In this document: positions 34,024 through 42,899 of the stretch, one piece after another
Position numbering within the stretch: the first letter of the stretch is position 1
Layout: every line of letters starts with the position of its first letter
Assembly (NCBI GenBank): GCA_046348585.1
Contig: JAXMDZ010000008.1
Span: 38,743 to 102,742 of the forward strand
Source of the DNA: JADZAI01 sp046348585
Lineage (GTDB): Bacteria > Pseudomonadota > Alphaproteobacteria > Micropepsales > Micropepsaceae
Length of the DNA stretch: 64,000 bases
Reading direction: 5' to 3'
Program-made: the position numbers and the translations under genes
The notes under the pieces: model-generated
The model's database searches: none
Seen by the model: the letters and a program-made list of their open reading frames with translations, nothing else
Told to the model about the DNA's origin: nothing

Positions 34024-35631
34024 TCACATCCTGAAGACGCCGAAGCGCGTGTCCGCAATGGGCGCGTTCAGCGTGGCGGCGAAAGCGAGCGCGAGGACGC
34101 GGCGGGTTTCCGACGGCGTAATGATGCCGTCGTCCCACAGCCTTGCGGTCGCATAATAGGGATTGCCCTCTTCCTCGTAGCGCAGGCGGATCGGGGCCTT
34201 GAACTCGGCTTCGGCCTCGGCGCTCCAGCTATCGCCGCGCGCCTCGATGCCCTCGCGGCGCACGGTCGCCAGAACGCTCGCCGCCTGCTCGCCGCCCATC
34301 ACCGAAATGCGGGCGTTCGGCCAGGCGAACATGAAGCGCGGGCTGTAGGCGCGGCCGCACATGCCGTAATTGCCCGCGCCGAACGAACCGCCGATCACCA
34401 GCGTGATCTTGGGCACCTGCGCGGTGGCGACGGCGGTCACCATCTTCGCGCCGTCCTTGGCGATGCCGCCCGCCTCGTATTTGCGTCCGACCATGAAGCC
34501 GGAGATGTTCTGCAGGAACAGCAGCGGGATCTTCCGCTGGGCGCACAGCTCGATGAAGTGCGCCGCCTTCTGCGCCGACTCGCTGAACAGGATGCCGTTA
34601 TTGGCGACGATTCCCACCGGAATGCCGTGGATATGGGCGAAGCCCGTCACGATGGTCGGCCCGTAGAGCTTCTTGAACTCGTCCAGTTCCGAGCCGTCCA
34701 CCAGCCGGGCGATCACCTCGCGCACGTCGTATTGCGTGGAGAGCGAGGGCGGCACGATCCCGTCGATCTCGGCGGGGTCGTAACGCGGCTCGCGTGGCGC
34801 GATCAGCGCCACGTCCGGCCGGTGCGCGGGGCCGAGGTTCCGGGCGATCCGCCGGGCGATGGCGAGCGCATGGCCGTCATTCGCCGCATAATGGTCGGTG
34901 ACGCCGCTCTCGCGCGAATGCACGTCCGCGCCGCCCAGCTGCTCGGCGGTCACGATCTCGCCGGTCGCCGCCTTCACCAGCGGCGGTCCGCCGAGGAAGA
35001 TCGTGCCCTGGTTGCGCACGATGATCGTCTCGTCCGACATCGCCGGCACATAGGCCCCGCCCGCCGTGCACGAGCCCATCACCGCCGCGATCTGGGGGAT
35101 GCCGGCCGCCGACATGTTCGCCTGGTTGAAGAAGATGCGCCCGAAATGCTCGCGGTCGGGGAAGATGTCGGCCTGATTGGGCAGGTTCGCCCCACCCGAA
35201 TCGACCAGATAGAAGCACGGCAGATTGTTCTCGCGGGCGATCTCCTGCGCCCTCAGGTGCTTCTTCACCGTGACGGGATAATAGGTGCCGCCCTTGATCG
35301 TCGCGTCGTTGCAGACGACGACGCAGGTCCGCCCCTCGATCCGCCCGATCCCGGTGATGATCGAGGCGGCATGGATGTCGCCCTCGTACATGCCGTAGGC
35401 GGCGAGCGGCGACAGCTCCAGGAACGGCGAGCCGGGATCGAGCAGCCGCCGCACCCGCTCGCGCGGCAGCAGCTTGCCGCGATCGGTGTGGCGCTTGCGC
35501 GAGCGCTCGTCCCCGCCCTCCGCCGCCGTCGCCAGCCGCATGCGCAATTCGCCGGTCAGCAGCGCCATCGCCGCGGCGTTGTCCTTGAAGCGCGCGTCGC
35601 GGGTGGAGATCGTGGAGGTCAGACGCGACAT
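34024..35631 (-). CDS. mccB: Methylcrotonyl-CoA carboxylase carboxyltransferase subunit
   Basis: A 535-residue beta subunit that transfers the biotin-bound carboxyl to 3-methylcrotonyl-CoA. Signs are GKLLPRERVRRLLDPGSPFLELSPLAAYGMY, INFLPCFYLVDSGGANLPNQADIFPD-type segments, FFNQANMSAAGIPQIA, and the C-terminal GAGNYGMCGRAYSPRFMFAWPNARISVMGGEQAA, typical of MCC rather than propionyl-CoA carboxylase. It is the first gene of the operon mccB-ech-lldD-mccA. It diverges from the PAP2 gene. Confidence 0.93.
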   Translation of the reverse strand: MSRLTSTISTRDARFKDNAAAMALLTGELRMRLATAAEGGDERSRKRHTDRGKLLPRERVRRLLDPGSPFLELSPLAAYGMYEGDIHAASIITGIGRIEGRTCVVVCNDATIKGGTYYPVTVKKHLRAQEIARENNLPCFYLVDSGGANLPNQADIFPDREHFGRIFFNQANMSAAGIPQIAAVMGSCTAGGAYVPAMSDETIIVRNQGTIFLGGPPLVKAATGEIVTAEQLGGADVHSRESGVTDHYAANDGHALAIARRIARNLGPAHRPDVALIAPREPRYDPAEIDGIVPPSLSTQYDVREVIARLVDGSELDEFKKLYGPTIVTGFAHIHGIPVGIVANNGILFSESAQKAAHFIELCAQRKIPLLFLQNISGFMVGRKYEAGGIAKDGAKMVTAVATAQVPKITLVIGGSFGAGNYGMCGRAYSPRFMFAWPNARISVMGGEQAASVLATVRREGIEARGDSWSAEAEAEFKAPIRLRYEEEGNPYYATARLWDDGIITPSETRRVLALAFAATLNAPIADTRFGVFRM

Positions 35632-35687
35632 GCAGGCCCTTACGTCCCTGGGCGCCGCTCTAGGCGCGGCGCTTTTCCTGTGCTGTC

Positions 35688-36644
35688 TTGTCCGACAACA
35701 GCACGGGCCGCAAGCCCCCGCCGGACCGGGCGGCGGACCGGCCCCCCGGGGGGCGCTTGGACAGCATTCTGCACGACCTTTCGTGGGTTCTCCCGCTGAG
35801 GTCCGAAGCCGCGACCGCGATCGCCAACGGCTTCACCTATCTCGGCTACGCGCCGTTCTTCATGATCGCCCTGCCGGCGATCTACTGGCTGTGGGACAAG
35901 CGCGTCGGCCTGCACCTGGCGCTGATCGTGGTGATCACGGCGGTCAGCAATTCCCTGCTGAAGGACATCTTCCTCGATCCCCGCCCGCCTGCCGAATTCG
36001 CGGTCGATCCGCGCGTCGGCAATTCCTACGGACTGCCCAGCGGCCACGCCCAGGTCGCGGTCGCCATGTGGTTCTGGATCGCCTTCGAGCTGCGGCGCAA
36101 CTGGGCCTGGGCGGCGGCCGCCTTCATCGCGGCCGGCGTCTGCTTCAGCCGCCTCTATCTCGGCGTCCACGACCTGGAGGACATCCTCGCCGGCGCGGTC
36201 CTCGGCTTTGCGACGCTTGCCGTCTTCGGCTGGCTGATCTCGCCGCGCTTCGCCTCGTGGCGCGCCCTGCCCGCGCCCGTGCAGATCGCCGTGCAGCTGG
36301 CGATCCAGGTGCCGCTCTATCTGCTCTGGCCGAAGCCCGACGGCCCGGGCGGCATCGTCGCGGTCGGCGGCATGCTGATCGGCTGGTGGGGCGGCGCGCA
36401 GCTGGATCGCCGCTACATCGGCTTCCGGCGTCATCCGAACCGGCTCGTCGCCCTCGCTGCGACGGCCATCGTCGTTGCGATCGCCTTCCTCGCCCTCACC
36501 CGCATCGGCGCGGGCCTGACGCTGCTGGGCGTCCCCGCCCTCGCCGGAGCCTGGCTGCAATCCCTCGCCATCGGCCTCTTCGTGACGGCGCTCGCGCCCT
36601 GGATCGCCCAGCGCATCGGCCTTGCCGGACGGGCCGGTCCCTAG
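35688..36644 (+). CDS. PAP2-superfamily membrane phosphatase
   Basis: A 318-residue membrane protein with the three acid-phosphatase signatures: LLKDIFLDPRPP (KxxxxxxRP), YGLPSGHAQVA (PSGH), and SRLYLGVHDLEDILAG (SRxxxxxHxxxD). About eight membrane helices are visible, with extra ones after the catalytic part. Members dephosphorylate lipid phosphates such as undecaprenyl pyrophosphate or phosphatidic acid. The start is uncertain: TTG at 35688 has no strong ribosome binding site, and translation might begin at a TTG near 35757. The stop is shared with the thiolase gene in CTAG. Confidence 0.85.
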   Translation: MSDNSTGRKPPPDRAADRPPGGRLDSILHDLSWVLPLRSEAATAIANGFTYLGYAPFFMIALPAIYWLWDKRVGLHLALIVVITAVSNSLLKDIFLDPRPPAEFAVDPRVGNSYGLPSGHAQVAVAMWFWIAFELRRNWAWAAAAFIAAGVCFSRLYLGVHDLEDILAGAVLGFATLAVFGWLISPRFASWRALPAPVQIAVQLAIQVPLYLLWPKPDGPGGIVAVGGMLIGWWGGAQLDRRYIGFRRHPNRLVALAATAIVVAIAFLALTRIGAGLTLLGVPALAGAWLQSLAIGLFVTALAPWIAQRIGLAGRAGP

Positions 36645-37810
36645 ACCAGCTCCACCGCCAGCGCGGTCGCCTCGCCGCCGCCGATGCACAGCGAGGCGAC
36701 GCCGCGCTTCAGCCCCCGCGCCTTCAGCGCGGCGAGCAGCGTCACGACGATCCGCGCGCCCGACGCGCCGATCGGGTGGCCGAGCGCGCAGGCCCCGCCA
36801 TTGACGTTGACGACGTCGTGCGAAAGCCCGTGCTCCTTCATGGCGATCATCGCCACATTGGCGAAGGCCTCGTTGATCTCGAAGAGATCGACGTCGCGGG
36901 CGCTCCAGCCGGTCTTCTCGAACAGTCGCCGGATGGCGTGGACGGGGGCCGAGGTGAACAGCCCCGGCTTGCCGGCATAGGAGGCCTGCCCGACGATCCG
37001 CGCGATGGGGTTCAGCCCGCGCGCCTTCACCGCCGCCTCGCCCGCGATCGCCAGCGCCGCCGCCCCGTCCGAGATCGAGGCCGAGGTCGCGGCCGTCACC
37101 GTGCCGTCCTTGGCGAAGGCGGGCTTGAGGTTGGGGATCTTCTTCGGGTCGGCCTTGCCCGGCTGCTCGTCGATGACGATCTCGCTCTCCCCGGCGCGGG
37201 TCTTCACCGTGACGGGCACGATCTCGGACGCGAACGAGCCGTCCGACACCGCCCGCTTCGCCCGCGCCAGGCTCTCCATGGCATAGGCGTCCTGGTCGTC
37301 GCGGCTGAACTGATAGGCCCGCGCCGCCTCGTCGCCATAGGTGCCCATCAGGCGGCCCTCATAGGCATCCTCCAGCCCGTCGAGGAACATGTGGTCCTTG
37401 GTCTCGCCATGACCCATGCGCAAGCCGCCGCGCGCCTTGGGCAGCAGATAGGGCGCGTTGGTCATGCTCTCCATGCCGCCCGCGACGACGATCGCGGCGT
37501 GCCCGGCGGCGATGGCGTCCGCGCCCAGCATGATCGCCTTCATCCCGCTGCCGCAGACCTTGGAGATCGTCGTGCAGGGCACGCTGTCGGGAACGCCCGC
37601 CCCGAGGCTCGCCTGACGGGCCGGGGCCTGCCCCAGCCCGGCGGGCAGGACATTGCCCATCAGCACCTCGCTTGCGTCTTCGCCGCCGAGCCCGGCCCGG
37701 GCCAGCGCCGCCCGGATGGCCGCGCTGCCGAGCTGCGGCGCGGTCAGACCGGCGAGGTCGCCCTGAAAGCCGCCCATCGGCGTGCGCGCGGCGGAAAGAA
37801 TGTAGGTCAT
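36641..37810 (-). CDS. Acetyl-CoA C-acetyltransferase (thiolase)
   Basis: A 389-residue thiolase. The active-site Cys of the covalent acyl intermediate is in ISKVCGSGMKAIMLG (about residue 88), the His in GGACALGHPIGASGARI, and the second Cys in VASLCIGGGEATALAVE. It may condense acetyl-CoA for PHA synthesis (PhaA-like) or cleave acetoacetyl-CoA from leucine breakdown. The nearby phasin, 3-hydroxybutyrate dehydrogenase and leucine genes fit both roles. The ATG at 37810 gives the normal thiolase start MTYILSAARTPMG. Confidence 0.93.
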   Translation of the reverse strand: MTYILSAARTPMGGFQGDLAGLTAPQLGSAAIRAALARAGLGGEDASEVLMGNVLPAGLGQAPARQASLGAGVPDSVPCTTISKVCGSGMKAIMLGADAIAAGHAAIVVAGGMESMTNAPYLLPKARGGLRMGHGETKDHMFLDGLEDAYEGRLMGTYGDEAARAYQFSRDDQDAYAMESLARAKRAVSDGSFASEIVPVTVKTRAGESEIVIDEQPGKADPKKIPNLKPAFAKDGTVTAATSASISDGAAALAIAGEAAVKARGLNPIARIVGQASYAGKPGLFTSAPVHAIRRLFEKTGWSARDVDLFEINEAFANVAMIAMKEHGLSHDVVNVNGGACALGHPIGASGARIVVTLLAALKARGLKRGVASLCIGGGEATALAVELV

Positions 37811-37949
37811 GGCCTGCCTCGGCTCCTCGCGAATGTCCGCCGCCCTTCTAGCCCAGCTTGAGGCCCCGCGCACCGCCGCCCACGCTTAAGCTGTCCTTTA
37901 CGACCTGCCGCCAAGGTAACCGGCCACGAGGGCGAGACTGGCGGGGGCC

Positions 37950-39173
37950 ATGGACAACCTGATCAAGGCGGCGGCCCTGTGCTGCGCCATGGCGCTGCCG
38001 GGCAGCGCGGCCGCGGAGCATTCCGAGCCGTCCTCCGGGCACGGCGAGACCGCTCACACCGAAACCGCCCATACCGAGGCCGCTCAAGAGGCGAAGGACG
38101 ACGCCCACGCGGCGCCCGCCGGCGAGCACGCCGATGCGCCTCACGAGACGACCGAAGCCGCGCACGAGCCCCCGGCGGACGGCCACGCCGAATCGTCCCC
38201 CGCCGCCGAACATCACGACACGCACGAAGCCGCAGACGAAGCGGCCCACGAAACCGCGCACGACGCCCCCGCCGAACCCGCCCCGTCTGGCGAGCATCCC
38301 GACGCGCACGAAGCGGCCCACGACACCCCCGCCGACGCCCACGCCGAACCGGCACCCGCCGTCGAGCACCATGACGCGCACGAAACGGCTCACGACACCC
38401 CCGCCGACGCCCACGCCGAACCGGCCGACGCCGGTCACGACGCGCCCGCCGCCGGCCACGCGACGGCCGATGCCGCGCATCCCGCCCCGGCGCACGGCAA
38501 GCCGCACTGGACCTATGAGGGCGACTCCGGCCCCGAGCACTGGGGCGAGATGAGCGCCGAGTTCGCCGCCTGCAGCGCCGGCCGCGTCCAGTCGCCCATC
38601 GACGTGTCGCTGGCGAGCGCGCACGGCGAACGCGGCTTCGCGGCCAGCTACCGCCCCGTGCCGCTCCAGGTTCTGCACAACGGCCACACCGTCCAGTTCA
38701 ACACGCCGGGGTCCGGCGAGCTGGTGCTGAACGGCGTCACCTTCGAGCTTCTCCAGATTCACTTCCACACGCCCAGCGAGCATGTGGTGCGCGGGCAGCA
38801 CGCGCCGCTGGAGGCGCATTTCGTCCACAAATCGGCCGGCGGCGCGCTGGCGGTGCTGGGCGTTTTCGTGATCCCCGGCGCCGAAAATCCGGCGCTCGCC
38901 GCCATGATCCGCCATCTGCCCGAGCATGAAACCCCGGCGGCCGATCATCCCGACACGGCGATCGACCCGTCAGACCTCCTGCCCGCCGAGCGGGGCTTCA
39001 CCTGGTATCTGGGCTCGCTGACGACCCCGCCCTGCAGCGAAGGCGTCAACTGGCACGTCCTCTCGACGCCGATCACCGCCTCGCCCGAACAGATCGCGCG
39101 CCTCGAACGCGCGATGGGCCACAACGCCCGGCCGCCGCAAAACCTTCACGGACGGCTCGTCGTCGCGCCGTAA
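37950..39173 (+). CDS. Alpha-carbonic anhydrase with long His-rich linker
   Basis: A 407-residue secreted protein. A signal peptide (about 1-22, LPGSAAAEH) is followed by about 140 residues made almost only of His, Ala, Glu, Asp, Pro and Thr. A complete alpha-type carbonic anhydrase domain follows (about 165-407). The zinc ligands are His271 and His273 in QIHFHTPSEH and His290 in LEAHFVHK. WTYEGDSGPEHWGEM and SLTTPPCSEGVNWHV are family hallmarks. It interconverts CO2 and bicarbonate in the periplasm. The His-rich linker could gather zinc for the enzyme, an inference from composition. A 24-residue unit is tandemly repeated inside it. Confidence 0.92.
   Translation: MDNLIKAAALCCAMALPGSAAAEHSEPSSGHGETAHTETAHTEAAQEAKDDAHAAPAGEHADAPHETTEAAHEPPADGHAESSPAAEHHDTHEAADEAAHETAHDAPAEPAPSGEHPDAHEAAHDTPADAHAEPAPAVEHHDAHETAHDTPADAHAEPADAGHDAPAAGHATADAAHPAPAHGKPHWTYEGDSGPEHWGEMSAEFAACSAGRVQSPIDVSLASAHGERGFAASYRPVPLQVLHNGHTVQFNTPGSGELVLNGVTFELLQIHFHTPSEHVVRGQHAPLEAHFVHKSAGGALAVLGVFVIPGAENPALAAMIRHLPEHETPAADHPDTAIDPSDLLPAERGFTWYLGSLTTPPCSEGVNWHVLSTPITASPEQIARLERAMGHNARPPQNLHGRLVVAP
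38301..38424 (+). repeat. 72-bp tandem repeat inside the carbonic anhydrase linker
   Basis: A 52-bp block at 38301-38352 recurs at 38373-38424, with only a few differences near its start. It starts GACGCGCACGA and encodes DAHE-AHDTPADAHAEP. The period is 72 bp (24 codons), so it expands the His-rich linker in frame. Confidence 0.8.
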
Positions 39174-39218
39174 CGTCACTCTTGCGCCCTCCGGCGCGGC
39201 GGGGAACATAGGGGCCGT

Positions 39219-39662
39219 ATGGCCCACAATCTCGTCCTCGCCGCGTTGATGGTCTGCATCTGCGTGACCATCCATTTCTTCGGCCTGACGCTGCTGATGC
39301 GCGCGCTTCGACGGCGGGCGCGCATCCTCAAGCCGGCGCACAGCCTCGTCGGCCGTGGCCTCATCGTTCTGAGCGTCGTGCTTGGCCTTGTGTTGATCCA
39401 CACGACGGAGATCTGGGCCTATGCGGCGGCCTATCGCGCCATCGGGGCGATCCACGACATCGAAACCGCGATCTACTTCTCGACCTCGACCTTCACGACC
39501 ATCGGCTACGGCGACGTGGTGCTCGACGGCGACTGGCGTCTCTTCGGCGCGATCGAGGCGGCGGCGGGCCTCATCCTGTTCGGCTGGTCGACCGCCTTCC
39601 TGATCTCGGTCACGGCGTATCTCAGGGCCTTCGAGCACGATTGGCTCGAATCCGAGAAATAG
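39219..39662 (+). CDS. Two-pore-helix K+ channel-like protein
   Basis: A 147-residue membrane protein of the ion-channel family. The selectivity filter TIGYGD is at residues 94-99 in STFTTIGYGDVVLDGDW. Hydrophobic segments lie at about 5-27, 45-62 and 108-130, the last two flanking the pore as in simple potassium channels. No cytoplasmic RCK regulatory domain follows, so it would be an ungated or simply gated pore. It starts 45 bp after the carbonic anhydrase gene on the same strand. Confidence 0.85.
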   Translation: MAHNLVLAALMVCICVTIHFFGLTLLMRALRRRARILKPAHSLVGRGLIVLSVVLGLVLIHTTEIWAYAAAYRAIGAIHDIETAIYFSTSTFTTIGYGDVVLDGDWRLFGAIEAAAGLILFGWSTAFLISVTAYLRAFEHDWLESEK

Positions 39663-39742
39663 CCGCCCGCCAAACGCAACGGCCGGCGATCCAGGACCGC
39701 CGGCCGCATATTGGAACCGTCCTTCGGAAAGCCTCGCACCCG

Positions 39743-39773
39743 CCTCATGGCCGCCCTTGAGGCGGCCATCCAG
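39743..39773. repeat. Family A palindromic repeat, half copy (A6)
   Basis: CCTCATGGCCGCC to GGCGGCCATCCAG is the reverse complement of the right half of family A. A GGGATGC/TGCATCC hairpin follows at about 39784-39809. The rest of the 190-bp gap holds nothing I recognise. Confidence 0.75.
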
Positions 39774-39853
39774 AGCGGCGGCGGGGATGCCTCCGACTTG
39801 GCTGCATCCCACGCGCCCGCGAACGCACGATCGCCCGAAGCCGTCCTGCCGGC

Positions 39854-40033
39854 TTAGAGTTCGATCATGTCGAAATCGGCCTTGGGCGTGCCGCACATCG
39901 GGCAGATCCAATCGGCCGGAATCTCGCTCCAGCGCGTGCCGGGCGCGAGGCCCTCGACCGGATCGCCGGCGGCCTCGTCATAGATGTAGCCGCAGGTCCG
40001 GCACTGCCAGGTCTTGTAGGGTTCGCCGCTCAT
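39854..40033 (-). CDS. Rubredoxin
   Basis: A 59-residue electron carrier with one Fe(Cys)4 centre, the four ligands being the pairs in WQCRTCGYIYDE and WICPMCGTPKADF. The sequence between them (GDPVEGLAPGTRWSEIPADW) is the standard rubredoxin loop. Its ATG is 10 bp after the P450 stop on the same strand, so the two are probably one transcript. This suggests it may deliver electrons to the P450 or its reductase. Confidence 0.95.
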   Translation of the reverse strand: MSGEPYKTWQCRTCGYIYDEAAGDPVEGLAPGTRWSEIPADWICPMCGTPKADFDMIEL

Positions 40034-40043
40034 CGCCGCCCCC

Positions 40044-41315
40044 TCACTTCATCTTGTAGCGGACGGGCACGGCCTTGGGGCCGCACACGAAATTGGCGAC
40101 CATCGACTTCGGTTCGCCGTCGAGTTCGAACGATTCCAGCCGCGAGAACAGCTCCTCCCACAGCAGCCGCATCTCAAGCCGCGCCAGATGCTGGCCGAGG
40201 CAGATATGCGCGCCGTAGCCGAACGCCACATGCTTGTTGGGCGAGCGCGTCACGTCGAACTTGAACGGGTCCTTGAAGACCGCCTCGTCGCGGTTGCCCG
40301 ACGGATAGCAGAGCATCATCCAGTCGCCCTTGGCGATCTTCTTGCCGGCGAGTTCGGCGTCGGCGGTCGCGGTGCGCATGAAGTGCTTCACCGGCGTCAC
40401 CCAGCGGATCGATTCCTCGATCAGGCCCGAGATCAGCGCCGGGTTCTCCTTCACCATGCGGAACTGGTCGGGGTTCTCGGCCAGCGCCCAGAACGTGCCG
40501 GCCGTCGTCGAGGAGGTCGTGTCGTGGCCCGCCGTCGCCGCGATGATGTAGTAGGACATCGCCTCCATGTGGCCGAGCGGCTCGCCGTTGATCTTGCCGT
40601 TGGCGATGATGCTGGCGAGATCGTTGCGCGGATTGGCCCGGCGGTCGTCGGTCATCGCGTTGAAGTAGTTCATGAAGTCGAGCACGACCGACTGCACGGT
40701 ATCGACGCCCGCCTTGGTGTCGGTGACTTCCGACCCGGTGCGGTTGAGATCGGGATCCTGGCTGCCGAACAGCTCCTGCGTCAGCTTGAGCATGCGCGGC
40801 TCGTCGCTTTCCGGCACGCCGATCACTTCCATGACGACATGCAGCGGATAGAGGAAGGCGACGTCGCGGGCGAAGTCGCAGCGCCCGCCCATCTCGGCCA
40901 TCCGGTCGACGGCGGCGCGGGCGAGTTCGCGGACCCGCTTCTCCAGCGCTTTCAGGTTCTGAGGCAGGAACGCGCCCTGCGTCAGCTTGCGGTAGTTGAA
41001 ATGGTCCGGGTTATCCATCTGGACCAGCGAGCGCACGAGGTGCGGCGAGCCGCCCATCATGGCGCGCACCTGCTTGTCGGCCTCGATGGTGGTCAGCACC
41101 GCCGAGCGGTCGCCGTTGTGGAACAGGTCGTTCTGCCGTTCGACCTCCAGGATGTCGGCATGGCGGGTGACGACCCAGAACGGGTCGTAGCCTTCGGGCT
41201 GGGCCTGCTCCAGCGGCATCTCGCGACGCAGCCAGGCGAAGGCGTCGTCCACCTGCTTGCCGTTGGAATAGGCCCACGGGCTGACGATGGTGCTGGCGAT
41301 CTCATTGGGAATCAT
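40044..41315 (-). CDS. Cytochrome P450
   Basis: A 423-residue soluble bacterial P450 monooxygenase. The haem-binding loop is FGYGAHICLGQHLARLE with the Cys ligand at 372. The I-helix oxygen-activation motif is AGHDTTS, and the ExxR is in EESIRW. The start at ATG 41315 has GGGAGA five bases upstream. The downstream rubredoxin and the divergent TetR gene with a palindromic operator suggest a substrate-induced hydroxylation module. The substrate is unknown; steroid- or terpenoid-type oxidation would fit the subfamily but is not shown. Confidence 0.93.
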   Translation of the reverse strand: MIPNEIASTIVSPWAYSNGKQVDDAFAWLRREMPLEQAQPEGYDPFWVVTRHADILEVERQNDLFHNGDRSAVLTTIEADKQVRAMMGGSPHLVRSLVQMDNPDHFNYRKLTQGAFLPQNLKALEKRVRELARAAVDRMAEMGGRCDFARDVAFLYPLHVVMEVIGVPESDEPRMLKLTQELFGSQDPDLNRTGSEVTDTKAGVDTVQSVVLDFMNYFNAMTDDRRANPRNDLASIIANGKINGEPLGHMEAMSYYIIAATAGHDTTSSTTAGTFWALAENPDQFRMVKENPALISGLIEESIRWVTPVKHFMRTATADAELAGKKIAKGDWMMLCYPSGNRDEAVFKDPFKFDVTRSPNKHVAFGYGAHICLGQHLARLEMRLLWEELFSRLESFELDGEPKSMVANFVCGPKAVPVRYKMK

Positions 41316-41349
41316 GGGGCTCTCCCTAGGGGTGTTGTTCTTACGCTTG

Positions 41350-41365
41350 TTTGTTGTCCAACAAA
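41350..41365. promoter_or_regulatory. Putative TetR operator between P450 and regulator genes
   Basis: TTTGTTGTCCAACAAA is a perfect 16-bp palindrome in the 67-bp gap between the divergent P450 and TetR starts. The surrounding AT-rich DNA (ATATCATACAAT) is suited to a promoter. It is the obvious binding site for the adjacent TetR protein. Confidence 0.7.
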
Positions 41366-41382
41366 TATCATACAATAGCAAG

Positions 41383-42009
41383 ATGGCACGCGTCGCATTG
41401 CAGCCCCGTCCCCGCAGAACACAGGCCGAGCGCAGTCTGGAGTCCGAGCGTAGCCTCCTTCAGGCCGCCGCGGAACTGATCGCCGAACGCGGCGTCAGCG
41501 CCGCCACGCTGGAAGCGGTCGGGGTCCGCGCCGGCTACAGCCGGGGCCTCGCCACCCAGAAATTCGGCTCCAAGCAGGGCATGGTCGAGGCTCTGGTGAC
41601 GCTGCTGCGCGACCGCTCCGAGCAGGCGATGCAGGAACACGCGCTCGACACCCTGCCCGGCCTCGACGCCGTGATCGCCTATGTCGATGCCTATCTCACC
41701 AATCTGAACGGCAACCCGGAACTGCGGGCCTATTTCATCCTGCTCTCCGGCGCGGTCGCCGAAGGCACCGCCCCCGCCAGCGTCTTCGCCGACACCCATC
41801 GCTGGGCGGAGCGGCGGATCGAGGGTCTGATCCGGCGCGGCCAGGCCGAAGGCGCGATCCGCGCCGATCTCAACGCCAACGCGGCGGCGCTGGCGATCGG
41901 CAGTCTCCTGCTCGGCCTCTCCACGCAGATGCAGATCGACCCGGCGATGGACGTGACGCCGATCCGCGAGACCGTGCTCGCCGCCATGCGCGCCGCCTTC
42001 CGCGCCTGA
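41383..42009 (+). CDS. TetR-family transcriptional regulator
   Basis: A 208-residue repressor. The N-terminal helix-turn-helix is LLQAAAELIAERGVSAATLEAVGVRAGYSRGLATQKFGSKQGMVEAL. A helical ligand-binding half follows, with AYFILLSGAVAEG. The frame is open upstream, but the ATG at 41383 fits the family start. It is divergent from the P450-rubredoxin operon and probably represses it, and itself, through the palindrome at 41350-41365. Confidence 0.92.
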   Translation: MARVALQPRPRRTQAERSLESERSLLQAAAELIAERGVSAATLEAVGVRAGYSRGLATQKFGSKQGMVEALVTLLRDRSEQAMQEHALDTLPGLDAVIAYVDAYLTNLNGNPELRAYFILLSGAVAEGTAPASVFADTHRWAERRIEGLIRRGQAEGAIRADLNANAAALAIGSLLLGLSTQMQIDPAMDVTPIRETVLAAMRAAFRA

Positions 42010-42113
42010 TCCCTCGCCCGCGCCTCGTTGCGATGAATCAACCCGCGACGCGGCGAAGCGGCTAACCTGCCTTTCGCATATCAACCGGCCGCAAGCGCCG
42101 CAGGAGGAACGAC

Positions 42114-42899
42114 ATGGGCAGACTGAGCGGCAAGACCGCCTTCATCACCGGCGGCGCACGCGGCATCGGCGCGGCGACCGCGAAACTCTATGCGGCCGAA
42201 GGCGCGGCGGTCGCCCTCTCCGACATCGACGGCGAGGGCGCGGCGGCGCTCGCCGCCGAACTCTCCGCCCAGGGCGCCAAAGCCGTCGGCTTCCGCCACG
42301 ATGTCGCCAGCGAGGCCGACTGGGCCGATGCGATGGCTCGCGTCGCGGCGCTCGGCCCGCTCGACGTGCTGGTCAACAACGCCGGCATCCTGATGGTGAA
42401 GCTGATCGCCGACACCACGCTCGACGATTTCCGCCGCATGGAAGCGATCAACGTCGAAGGCGTGTTCCTCGGCATCAAGGCCGCCTTCGCCGCGATGGGC
42501 GCGCGCGGCGGCGCGGTGATCAACCTCTCGTCCATCGCCGGACTGATGGGCTCGCCCGGCCACATCGCCTACAACGCCTCGAAGGGCGCGGTCCGCCTGA
42601 TGACCAAGTCGGCGGCGATGGAGGCGGCGGCGCTCGGCTGGCCGATCCGCGTGAACTCGATCCACCCCGGCGTCATGGCGACCGAAATGACCCGCGTGCA
42701 TTACGGCGTCGGGGCCGACAACGCGGCGACCGACAACATCCTCAACCTCATCCCATCGGGCCGCTTCGGCACGGCGGGCGATGTCGCCGAAGCCGCGCTC
42801 TACTTGGCGAGCGACGCCTCCGCCTATGTCAACGGCGCCGAACTGGTGGTGGACGGCGGCTGGATGGCCGGCCGCACCGCACGGCCGCAGCCGGCCTAG
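42114..42899 (+). CDS. Short-chain dehydrogenase/reductase
   Basis: A 261-residue classical SDR. It has the NAD(P)-binding GGARGIGAA turn, the structural NNAG, the catalytic Ser of INLSSIAG and Tyr-x-x-x-Lys in YNASKG. VNGAELVVDGGWMAG ends the fold. AGGAGGAAC precedes the ATG at 42114. It lies downstream of the TetR gene and may belong to the same catabolic unit as the P450, oxidising an alcohol product, but this is inference. The stop is shared with the convergent Nudix gene in CTAG. Confidence 0.9.
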   Translation: MGRLSGKTAFITGGARGIGAATAKLYAAEGAAVALSDIDGEGAAALAAELSAQGAKAVGFRHDVASEADWADAMARVAALGPLDVLVNNAGILMVKLIADTTLDDFRRMEAINVEGVFLGIKAAFAAMGARGGAVINLSSIAGLMGSPGHIAYNASKGAVRLMTKSAAMEAAALGWPIRVNSIHPGVMATEMTRVHYGVGADNAATDNILNLIPSGRFGTAGDVAEAALYLASDASAYVNGAELVVDGGWMAGRTARPQPA

